NCBI GenBank assembly: GCA_022828595.1
Contig: JAKGHH010000005.1
Span: 57,531,655-57,595,654 of the forward strand
DNA length: 64,000 nucleotides
Direction: 5' to 3'
Source of the DNA: Nelumbo lutea
Taxonomy: Eukaryota; Streptophyta; Magnoliopsida; Proteales; Nelumbonaceae
The position numbers were made by a program, and so were the translations under genes. Shown here piece by piece: positions 54,415 through 64,000 of this stretch. The notes beneath the pieces are model-generated. The model did no database searches, was not told the DNA's origin, and saw only the letters and a list, made by a program, of their open reading frames with translations. How positions within the stretch are numbered: position 1 is the stretch's first letter; every line of letters starts with the position of its first letter.

Positions 54415-56560
54415 AGTCATAGCTTTCTAAAAATGTTTCATCTGACCGTAAAAATTTGGTTGAAAGAATTTAAGCAATAACAGACACTTGGAGAGCCAAA
54501 TTACTTTTTCAAGTAGCACGTACTATACTTATAAAGCCAATTGCACAATCTATTCCTCTCTACATTATGACCACTACAATGCTTCCTAAGACAATAACCA
54601 CTACAATCGACAAAATTCAAAGAAGCTTTTGGTGGCAAGGGTCATCCATTGGCAACACTCTACACATATTCATTTGGTGAACAAGGCAATGTTTGGTAAA
54701 CAAATATGAGTTACTCTCCAATCTTGATTCTCTTTGGGCAAGTAATATAAAAATTAAATACTTACACACTAGCCCATTTAAAACCAAGCATAGTAGTTGG
54801 ACATCACCATGGTGGAGGCATGTTCAAAAGTTACTTAGGGACATTCAAGCTGACCTTCTGTGGTTAGTTCAAGATGGTACTCATATAGATGCTTATTTTG
54901 ATTCTTGGGTCCCAACCATCAGAAGAGGCATTCCTTCCACCTTGCATCCACGGGTTACGAGTAATATCAAAGTAAGTCATTTTCTTAACCCCAACGGAAC
55001 ATGGAATATTTCTCTATTTCAAAAGTCATTTACCCAAGATTCAATTGAGCATATTATACAAATAACACCATCCACAAGTGTTGACAAGCTAATTTGGAAG
55101 AGAAATAAGTTGGGTGCTTATACCGTGAAATCTACATAGCAGAATTTTCTCAATCAAAATCCATCTTCTTTTGCCTCCTCCTTTAAATGGTCATTAATTT
55201 AGCAAACCAAAGTGCCCTTCAAGTACCAAGTGTTTGCATGGAAAGCTCTATGGAAAGGAGTCCCCACAACAAGTAAGTTGAGACCATGGAATAGAAATGC
55301 AGAGGTATCATGCATTTTTTGCAATCATGAAGAGGAGAGCTTTTCACATCTATTTTTCAAATGTGACTTTGCAAGAGCTGTTTGGTGTCAAGCCCAACTT
55401 GGTATAAACCCCAGTATAGTGAATGATGAACACCTACAACAACTTATTTCGGATTGACTTCAGTCACTTGGGCAATCTTTTAATGCAGATATCAAATGAT
55501 GCTTTCTGTCCAAATTTCAGGTACTCTTATATATGATCTGGGAGGCACGCAACAAGAAGTTTCATCTAAACAAGGATGTAAATCCCGTTTCTTTAGTGGA
55601 CAAAGCAAATGAAATAATTGTTGATTCATGTCCCACTCTCTGTCAAGACAAATTAAAGGCATTGTCCCTAAGCCCAATAGCTAAGAACCATTATCTAGTA
55701 TTCACTAATGGATCTTATGATCAACATACAAACAACGCAGGCATTGGTTTTTTCATCAAGAAAACTGATGATAGGTAGATCATTGCAGCCCAAGGGTCAG
55801 CCTGCAGAGCCATTGACAGTTATGACGCAGAGCTTTGTGTAGTCATCAAGGGTTTAGAAGCTGCCATAACGTTGCAATGCCAATCAGTCCGAGTTTTCTT
55901 GGATGCTGAAGTAATAGTAAATGACCAAGAATCCCATGTTCTTTTTTCAATTTTATGTACGGACTAGAGAAAGTTTATTTTTTCTGGGTATCACTTATCC
56001 GAGTAAGTGATACCTATCTCCTAGGTGGGTAAATAACTTTCCCACTTGAGGGGAAAATTGCCAACACTTGAATGGGACAAAAATGTCCCTTTTAATAATG
56101 GATTTTTATGGCTAAAATGGTCATTACTTTATTTACATGGGAAATAAAAGAACATGGGTAAATGCACTTACCTGGGTCCTGGGAAACACTTAACCGGGTA
56201 AGTAACTTACCGAAAAGCGAATGGGGCCTAAGTTATTTATCCACAGGTAAACGCACTTACCTAGGTAAGTGTTTATACTCGAGTAAGTGCATTTACCCAT
56301 GTTCTTTTATTTCTCAAGTAAATAAGACAATGGCCATTTTAGCCATAAAAATCTATTATCAAAAGGGTCATTTTTGTTCCATCAAAGTGTTGGCAACTTC
56401 CCCAATGTGAGAAAGTTATTTAAGCCTTGTTCTCAAAAAATTAAAAGAAAAAGAACATGAATTTCTTGATTGGTGGGATTGTAAATCTCATTAACCAACT
56501 TTTCCTCTTCTCAAAATACAAAAAAGGAACGCCCCTTTAGAAAAAATCTCTGATTCACTT
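54415..56560 (+). mobile_element. Decayed LINE (second lineage), late ORF2
   Basis: In broken + strand frames: TMLPKTITTTIDKIQRSFWW (end of RT), SLWASNIKIKYL, then KVPFKYQVFAWKALWKGVPT with the zinc-finger-like CIFCNHEEESFSHLFFKCDF, IWEARNKKFH, and RNase H sequence (FTNGSYDQHTNNAGIGFFI, FLDAEVIVND). The foldback at 56028-56426 interrupts RNase H, which seems to resume near 56455 (FLDWWDCKS). Its ORF2 differs from the other LINEs here. Confidence 0.75.
56028..56426. repeat. Foldback: two MITE copies in inverse orientation
   Basis: The arm 56028-56226 is nearly the reverse complement of 56230-56426. Shared blocks include AATAAAAGAACATGGGTAAA, TTTTTATGGCTAAAATGG and TTGCCAACACTT. The axis is next to AAGCGAATGGGGCCT, the terminal repeat of the family also seen at 30185-30569. 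Just outside, 55987-56014 holds a perfect GGTATCACTTA hairpin. Confidence 0.8.
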
Positions 56561-56619
56561 TCTTTTAGGTTTTACTTTATTTTGCTTTATGTTTCATTTT
56601 ACTTTATATATGTTGCAAA

Positions 56620-57635
56620 TAGAGGCGTCAATTGGATGGATTTGGTCCAACCTAATCTAGTCCAATGTGAGCCCACTTTTAAATGGACTGGACCAATCCA
56701 GTCCAAATCCAATACAAACCAAACCCAATCCAATCCATTAAAAGGTAAATGGATTGGATTGGATCCAATCCAAACTAAATGAAATATCAAAAATTATATA
56801 AAAACACTTTTAGCATTGAAAAAGCACTTTTGTAAAAGTATTTTGATAAAAATATTTTCACAAAAGTGCTTTATTGAAAAGTGCTTTTGTAAAAGTACAT
56901 TTATGAAAGTACTTTTGTAAAAGCACTTTTTCAAAAAGTACTTTTGTAGAAGTGTTTTTATAAAAGTACTTTTGTAGAAGTGTTTTTATAAAAGTACTTT
57001 TGTAAAAGTGCTTTTGTAATAGTACTTTTGTAAAATCACTTTTTGAAAAGTACTTTTACAAAAGTACTTTCATAGAAGTGTTTTTAAAAAGTACTTTCAT
57101 AAAAGTGCTTTTGTAAAATTTTTCATAAAAGTGCTTTTATAAAAGCACTTCTATAAAAATGCTTTCATAAAAGTACTTGTGTAAAAGGTTTTTGTAAAAG
57201 TGATTTCATAAAAGTGCTTTCATAAAAATACTTTTGTAGAAGTGTTTTTATTAAAGTGATTTTGTAAAGTGCTTTTATAAAACTTCTGTAAAAGTGCTTT
57301 CATAAAAGTACTTTTGTAAAAGTATTTTTATTAAATTGCTTTCGTAAAAGTACTTTTCATAAAAGTGCTTTTATAAAGATGTTTTCGTAAAAGTACTTTC
57401 ATAAAAGTAATATTATGTTATTTTCAGTTTTGATTGATTTCAAATTGGACAAGGGTTTGGTCTCATGATCAGATTATTGAAAATTTGGTTTAAGTCTAAT
57501 TCAAACCAATAAGAATACAGACCAATTTATTTTGGATTGGCCTAATTCAAAAATTATAATGGACCGTTCAAATCCAATTTGATAAGATTTCGATCGGATT
57601 AGATCAAAACCAAAACCGGTCGATTGACACCCCTA
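56620..57635. mobile_element. Non-autonomous hAT-like element with an internal minisatellite
   Basis: The left end is TAGAGGCGTCAATTGG. The right end is complementary to TAGGGGTGTCAATCG. The flanking 8-mers GTTGCAAA (56612-56619) and ATTGCAAA (57636-57643) differ by one base, as in a hAT target duplication. Subterminal CCAATCCAATCC motifs occur on both sides. No transposase is present. Confidence 0.8.
56790..57415. repeat. 14-bp quasi-palindromic minisatellite, second array
   Basis: Roughly 40 degenerate units of the form AAAAGTRCTTTTGTA/ATA occur here, with AAAAGTACTTTT as the core palindrome. The unit is the same as in the Harbinger-like element 4 kb away. Confidence 0.85.
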
Positions 57636-57643
57636 ATTGCAAA

Positions 57644-60600
57644 CAAGCAAAATAAAATAAAAACAAAACTTAATAAACCAGAATTTGCACTTAAACTCAT
57701 GTATTGGAGATTTCCCAAACACAAAGCATGCTAAAAGAGCTTTCATCTAAAAAGAGTGGAAAGGCGAGTTTGGACCGCAATCACATTGTCACGTGGAAGA
57801 TTATTAGGTCAGTTAAGTTTTTTTTTTTTTTTTCAAAATTTAAAAGAACCTATTAGAAAACCTACTATCCACTAAAAGCCTCATCTCAGCTGAGGATCTA
57901 GGTCGTATCCAACTGTATGAAGCCGACCCAACTTGTATTCTCTTTCGTCTGATTGACAAGTAAATTTACCACTTGAACTATGAACTATCATAGCATCGCA
58001 GTAGTACAGTGTATATAAATGAAACATGTAGATCCAAGGGGATGGCACTTCCACCAAATTGGGCTTTGATATTATAATCTTATTCTCCCAATTAAACTCA
58101 GCTCAATCCAACCTTAAATTGGGCCGGGATTGGGCCCAAGCATTTGCAATACATGCCGAAGGAGACATGTACATTGACCACTGCTTTGGAATGTAACATA
58201 ATTAAATATCGAATTCAGTGAAGGATGAGAAAACCTTCAAATCTGATCAACCCAACCTAAATAGGGTCGGCCCAAGTGTTAGGGTTTATTTCTCTGAGCC
58301 ATATAGAAGGATATGTTTGACCAGTTCAAGCAGTTCATCAGTACCTGCTCGGATCTATTAAGGTATCAGACTTGGAGCGGACCGGCGACATGGCGAATAC
58401 GATGAACAATGTAATGTAACCGGTTGATGAACTGATAAAAGCATGACCCACAGTAAACTTTCTGGGTTTTTGTCTGGTCCAAATCTGGTAACATTGTTAC
58501 TAGTACACCGGATCTGCTCCTAACGAAAAACCGTTCCAACTGGATCTGTAATAAACTAATCACACATCTGGTACCCAACATGTCTGAGATGTGAGGGCAC
58601 AAATCATGTTGGAAACGGATTTGATCCCAACTCCTAGCCTACTACCAAGTGCGTACTGCGTAGTCTCAATTTCTCAGTTTGAAAGGGGCCCTTCTTCAAA
58701 ACATGCATAGTATTGAAGAGATTTGTATAGCATTTTCCTGGTAGGTCTATTTTGTAAAAGTGGTCCCTTTCTAACTTCTTAGGTAGGTTTTCTATTTATT
58801 TATTAAAAAAAAAAAGGGTACCTAGAAGAACCTTCAGGCTTCAGCTGCCACGACTTGGAAAAGAGATCCAATACGTGGTTGGCAATGGAGATTACATGGA
58901 ATGGAGCATTGTATGCGTGGTCAATTAAAAAAAAAAGAAAAGAAAAGAAAGAAAAATATCATTTTATAATGCTGAATTTCCTAAACGTTTAGGGCCTGTT
59001 TGGTTCATGAGAATAAGAGTCTAGAATTGGAATCTGAAAGAATTATTTCATTTCAACTGTTTGGTTGGACAAACTCAAAATCCTATTCCTATTCGTGGTG
59101 GAAAGGCATTTCCCATTTGAGGGAATGATCATCTCCCTCCCTTTGAATGAAATTTCATTTCTAATAATTCTAATTCTCACTCTGATTCTTATTTGAATTA
59201 AACAAATTATGAGAATAGATCATTCATATTCCAATTTTAAAGGATTTTGATTTCAATTCCACTGGAAGGATAATTTGGAGAGAAGTTAAAAAGCATATAT
59301 TGATTGACTCTGCGTTATTATTATGCAGCAGTTGAGATGGTTAGTGGCATCCCTCAAAAGGAGGCATCGAATCGAACCCACAAAACCGTGGACTTTCGAT
59401 GGCATGTGATAGTGGATCTCATGTGCATCCTGCTTGTTCCCCATGCCAAAAATAATAGAATGCCAAGTATTTCTTTTTTATTTTCCTGGCAGTTGAACAT
59501 AAGAAGATCCCGTAAATAATGTGCAGTTTGGGCAACTGCGCCTCAATTTTCAACCCATCTTTAACTCAGGCTGTGTTTGGTTGCAATGTAAATTTATTTA
59601 CACTAGTACAAATACATGGGAGTGCAAATGTAAAATATAAATTTTTGTTTAATTTTGTTTTAGATTTTATTTTATTCTGTTTCATGTTTTAATTTATTTT
59701 ATTTATACTGCAATAAAATAAAATAAGTTAAAATTTAAAACTAAAAGAGGTCAGAATTTCATTTAAATCATTTGCACTGTTATAACTTTGCATCAATACA
59801 AATTTGTTTGCATTACAACTAAACACAGATTCAGACTCAGTTTAGAAAGAATACAAATTCAAATATGTATAATACAAATGCATACAAAGTTTTACCGAGC
59901 CTCAATTCCAAATTAAGGCCTAACTGGGCCGTCCAGCCTATTACATTCCTCAATTGCATGGCACGCAAATATGACAATGCAAAAGGCTTTGGACCGTAGC
60001 ATCTCTCATGATCCAATTCAACTGGTCTACCCAAATTTATAAATTGCCAAGGGTTTAACTTTTAATCGGAAAAAGTCATCTTAAAAAAAATAAAAGGTGC
60101 TTTTACTGATCAATTCACTCCAGAAACCTTAGCTCCAGTCATACAGTGATATCATCGAATGAAGGTTTTTAAAATTGAACCGGATAATGAAACGATCATG
60201 GCTCTGGTTCTTGGGTCAAATGGTCCAACCATTTGAATCGAATGAATGGCTTATTTTGACAAAAAAATAACAAAGTTCAAAAATTAAAAATAAAAAATAA
60301 AAACCACTAAAACTATTGAATGGTTCAAATGATTCAAAGGCGCGAATCAGTAGTTTGTGACCAAATCAACAATTTTTCGTGAAATAACGATTCTCTAAGG
60401 TAAAAAAGAACCGGTCACCTGATGGGGAAACAGTGTTTGAGATGATGTCGGTTGTCTCAGGAATTGGCACTACATCAGAGGCACGTAATGATTCTAAAAT
60501 CAACAACTACTTTGCTGTTTAGTTAGTGGACAAATTGATCAGAAATGGATTAATAAAGTTGGGCTTTTTTTTTGCTGATTCCGATTATTTTTATATGATG

Positions 60601-60890
60601 TGGCATCTGATATGAATAGGGGGAATAGTTTCCATAAAAAAAATCATGGCTGATAATCACTACGAACAAATTCATATAACGGATTTCATGCCTTCCGGTA
60701 GGCCGTAGGTTCAAACTTTATTTATTTATTTTTCGTCAAAAAAAGTAGCTTTATTTACTTAACGCCATAAAATGTGCATGAGAGTTCCTGGCAGAGTTGT
60801 AGTATATCGATACTTTTGATTTATAAGCAAAATAAGCCAAGATATGAGCAACTTGATTTTGACATAGGAAAATCATCAATTCTGATGTGT
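57644..60890. other. Gene-free stretch with MITE-like pieces
   Basis: No host gene was recognised. A- and GA-rich runs lie at 58804-58815 and 58926-58956. 58993-59260 begins GGGCCTGTTTGGTTCATGAG and resembles a Tourist-type MITE, but its right end is not clear. 59571-59827 is a better-defined MITE (separate entry). 60150-60400 has GGTTCAAATGATTC-type repeats of unknown origin. Confidence 0.45.
59571..59827. mobile_element. MITE with CTGTGTTTGGTTGCAATG ends
   Basis: The left end CTGTGTTTGGTTGCAATG pairs with the right end, complementary to CTGTGTTTAGTTGTAATG. The pairing extends inward through the AAATTTRTTTRCA-like stretch for about 32 bp. The interior is AT-rich and non-coding. A clear target duplication was not found. 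Confidence 0.65.
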
Positions 60891-60899
60891 ATACAATTA

Positions 60900-62570
60900 G
60901 TAAGGAAGATGTGGTTGGGGAGTTGTTTCAAGAAAATAGAGGTGTATCCTCAAAACATGAATTTCAGTGATTGGTTACTAAATTGGATCCAATCTTGCAA
61001 AGCATTGAAAGAAAATTCAGTCACTCTTATTCAAAGCACTGCTTATTTGTTCCGGTTTTTCTGAAAGCCAGAAACAAAATTATCTTCGAAAATGAAAGCT
61101 TAAATGAAAATTTAATTCTGTTGGATGTCTGCGGGCAATTGCTGGCTTTGCTGCTCGTGATAGTCTGATAGAGACTTCGAAGAGTTCCTCTGAAGGTACG
61201 AGTGCATCTGAGATACCCCGAAGTCAAAGCGTTTTCTGGGTGCCTCCCTGTGCAGGAAATTTCAGAGTTTACAGTGGTTTTTGTGTGACGGCCAGTTATG
61301 GACATGTTTTTGTTGCCTCAGCTCTCCAGGTTGAAGCTATTGCAGTGAGATAGGGGTTAGAGTAGCTTGTCAAGGATGGCGGGCCTCTCCACCTGTGTTC
61401 TTGAATCTGTCTGTCAGGAATTGCTGAATGCTATCAAAAGCAGCTTCTCTGGCGTCCTAGCAAACTTGGTATATGTTTGGCATCATACTGCAGCTGCTGA
61501 TGTGGGTTGGAAGTACGTATTTTCAGAAAATGGTGTCTTTTTTTTCTTTCTTGGAATCGTTACTGTTAGGTAGGACATTTGGTAGATCAACAATATTTTT
61601 TGTTCGGTACCAATGCTGGAGGAAACTTTTTTAGCACTGGTATGCATTATCTAGTGCCACATCACTGCTACCTCACATATCTGTTGATAGCAACGAGCTA
61701 CAGCTCTAGGAAATGCCAACTTCAGCATTGCTTCAAGCCATGCTTTCCCGGTTTTCAAAGTGTGGCTTGGAGCACTTTTTTTTATGAAAAAATGGTTCCA
61801 AACAAATGCTATTTCCTGGAGCACCATTTTTTATGGAAAAACGGTTCCAAACAAATGCTCATTTTCCAGAGCACCATTTTTTTTACGTGGCGCTGATGTA
61901 GCACCATTTTCTGGAGCGATGACAATGATGCCAAATAGACGCTTGGTATATGTTTGGCATTGACACTGCTGATACAACACTGTTTTCTGAAAACGGTGCT
62001 TCTGATGTGTGGGTTGGAAGCACTGTTTTCTCGATGTATTTTTTTTGTTTGGAAATGTTGCTGCCAGAGATGACGTTTCCTTGGAGCAACAACATTTTCT
62101 GTTTGGTACCAATGCTCCAGGAAACATTTTCAACACTGGTACCTATTATCCAGTGCCACGCCATGTCCCTATTGACAGCAATGAGTTGCAGTTCTAGGAA
62201 ACGCCAAATTCAGCGTTGTTCTAAGCCATGCATTCCCAATTTCCAAGGTGTGACTTGGAGCACCGTTTATAGAAAAACAGTTTCAAACAAATAGTTCTTT
62301 CCTGGAACACCGTTTTTTTCTGACGTGATTCCGATGTCACTGTTCTCTGGAGCAAAGACGTTTGGTGTCCCTTTTTAAAGATATTGTGACTACGTCTACC
62401 TCTATTTCTGTTTCCTTTTCTTTTGCCATCAGAAGTTGTAATAAATGTGTGCACTCTTCCGGTAGGTTCAATCCCTTGCAAGCTCTGATTCTGGTTAACC
62501 TCTCCCGGGGTTCATGCACTCTTTTTTTTTTATTTAATACATCTTTCTTTGCGTATAAAAAAAAGTCCTA
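60900..62570 (+). mobile_element. Decayed LINE, ORF2 C-terminus, with an internal insertion
   Basis: Fragments in order: FSDWLLNWIQSCKAL, KARNKIIFENESLNE, WVPPCAGNFRVYSGFC (RNase H start), ASALQVEAIAVR and CVLESVCQELLNAI. Then come 0.9 kb of unrelated repeat (61465 to about 62362), and the RNase H end ISVSFSFAIRSCNKCVHS, then a tail ending in A8 (about 62559-62566). Stops and shifts are frequent. Confidence 0.65.
61465..62362. repeat. Tandem duplication of a repeat unit (477 bp and about 420 bp)
   Basis: Both units start CTTGGTATATGTTTGGCAT (61465 and 61942). They share GATGTGGGTTGGAAG-like, TGTTYGGTACCAATGCT, ATTGCTTCAAGCCATG-like and GGAGCACC-TTTTT blocks in the same order. The first unit has an extra internal copy of the block GGTTCCAAACAAATGCT. 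Confidence 0.8.
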
Positions 62571-62599
62571 ATGGATTTCTGGGCTAACATGACAACAAA

Positions 62600-63640
62600 T
62601 CAACAATGATACCAAATAAGGATGGTAAAAAAAAAAATGCCCATGCTTGTTAGACCCGTTTTTTACAAAAAAATGCCTTGGTTTTGTTTGGGAGTGTTTC
62701 TGCCACGTAGGCAATGAGCAACACTATGTTGTTTGGCAAGGTGATTTTCATCACCCTTTTCATGTATGTGCACACATTACTCCATAAGATGATGCATGCT
62801 AATATTATACCAAATTATATAACGATGCTTATCAAATGGTCTAGATTAATTGGATGATTGTTTTATAATATATGGCCTAAAATTTCAAATCCAACGGTTG
62901 AAAATGTTGTTGGATTAGATCAACAACATCAGCATGAATAATGACATTATATCCAATGGCTGTGAGTGATCCAAACACCTATTAGTACAAAGGTAACTAT
63001 GATCTTTTTAATGTGTTTATGCTATCGGGCACTATTTGTCAAAGGTAACTATGATCTTTCTACTAATATAATTTGTTATAGCTAAATCGCATAACAAACA
63101 TAATATATACTAATTGCTACTGGTAACTATGATCTTGCCGCTTGAATGTCTACCAAACCAGTAGAAAATCTCAGACTGGATCACTACCAAAACCCATAAT
63201 TTTCACCATAAAAACTAAAAGAGATAAGCTAAGACAAACAATTAGAGAGAGAGAGAGATTCAAGTCATGGTGGATGGGTAATGACAAGATATTCTTTAGT
63301 AGAATAAAGGTCAATTGAGAGACAAAGATCACTACAACAAATTAAAGGGCCAATAGAATTAACATCCAAGCAATGCCAGTAGAAGTGAAAGGGATCAGGA
63401 AAACTTTGGATCAAGATATTCTTTAGCAGTCGAAGATAATTTTCTTCCTGTTGCATTGTAGGAGTAACATTTACTAAAGGAAAGGAGCACCAACAAAAAA
63501 ATGCATGCTGAGGCTTAGAAATAATGGAGGAATGGTAAAAGTAATGAAGCAGAAAAATAGTTATCTCACCAACATCAGTTGTGTTTGTTTTTTTGCATAA
63601 AACAACAGCAAACGGTTTTATGCCCCATCTTGTGTTTGTT
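62600..63640. other. Gene-free stretch with a short interspersed repeat
   Basis: GGTAACTATGATCTT occurs three times in the same orientation, at about 62992, 63043 and 63122. A (GA)n microsatellite lies at 63244-63259. No coding sequence is supported before the possible exon at 63649. Confidence 0.5.
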
Positions 63641-63648
63641 TTTTGCAG

Positions 63649-63788
63649 GAATTCAAGTCAAATTGGACTTGAAAAATACGGGAAATTCTAATGCAAAGAA
63701 GACACCAGCAAATTACTCGAAGGAAAGATTTCAATCTGGACAGAAAGGGGGACGGGGTTCTGGAGCAGCAGCCAAGAGAAAAAGATAG
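63649..63788 (+). CDS. Possible 3' terminal exon of an unidentified nuclear protein
   Basis: A pyrimidine-rich acceptor ending TTTTTTGCAG precedes an open frame of about 46 codons that ends in TAG. The peptide is basic and glycine-rich (SGQKGGRGSG) and ends in AAAKRKR, a typical nuclear localisation tail. That resembles C-termini of nucleolar or RNA-binding proteins. No upstream exons could be placed, because the preceding 12 kb is repeats. It may be the end of a real gene with a very long intron, or a leftover exon. The product is not recognised. Confidence 0.35.
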
Positions 63789-64000
63789 AAGAGCAGCAGC
63801 CATTTGTAAGTATTTCATCACGAACACTTTTTGAGTATGCAAGCATTCAGTTTGGGGACTTCGAAAAATTTATGTATGCAAGCATTCAGTTTCAGACCTT
63901 GACAAAACATTAGGAAAATTTCATGGATTTTGTTAAATTCTATAAATGATAAAACTTTCGGCAACGAGTTTACAGAAGAGTAAAAAATAAAGTCTAGATA

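Noticed and set aside
58366..58602. 78-codon - strand frame
   Set aside because: No family match recognised and no splice or promoter context. It probably arose by chance or from an old repeat.
63265..63456. 63-codon - strand frame near the right end
   Set aside because: Short, no motif, and opposite to the possible terminal exon. It could be an old retroelement piece but cannot be supported.

Overview
The window is nuclear DNA of a flowering plant, most like a eudicot or early-diverging angiosperm with a repeat-rich genome. The evidence is split genes with GT-AG introns, a plastid-type ABCF protein, plant L1-type LINEs whose ORF2 ends in an RNase H domain, Au-type SINEs, and hAT and Harbinger MITEs. 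The species cannot be fixed from this sequence.

Two host genes can be modelled exon by exon. (1) On the + strand, 19 in-frame exons from 1384 to 44573 encode the C-terminal 653 residues of a Msp1/spastin-like AAA+ ATPase. The start of the gene lies left of the window. Its introns have been inflated by transposons: one intron (6736-25167) is 18.4 kb and another (36375-44459) is 8.1 kb. (2) On the - strand, nine exons from 51195 down to 45610 encode a complete 709-residue ABC-F protein, apparently the plastid ABCF5/GCN5 type. The two genes converge tail to tail across about 1 kb. A third, unidentified gene may end on the + strand at 63649-63788.

Layout: 1-44.6 kb is the AAA gene. Its introns carry at least eight L1-LINE copies in both orientations, an RTE-type LINE, a 5.8-kb Copia retrotransposon, hAT elements, SINEs and MITEs. 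Insertions are nested: an RTE copy appears to be split by an L1 LINE, which is itself split by a hAT MITE. Another LINE is split by an inverse LINE and by the Copia element. 44.6-45.6 kb is a short intergenic gap with a tandem duplication. 45.6-51.5 kb is the ABCF gene and its promoter. 51.5-63.6 kb is gene-poor and holds a Harbinger-like element, a decayed LINE, a foldback pair, a 1-kb hAT element, MITEs and a second decayed LINE with a tandem duplication inside its RNase H region.

No new host defence or metabolic system is evident. The most unusual signals are repeat-based. The same roughly 14-bp quasi-palindromic minisatellite sits inside two DNA transposons of apparently different superfamilies. 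Other signals are the nested insertion order inside one intron, a 0.4-kb foldback, and a frame-neutral 66-bp exon in the AAA gene. All retroelement copies described are decayed. Identities rest on motif recognition and family knowledge; no searches were run.
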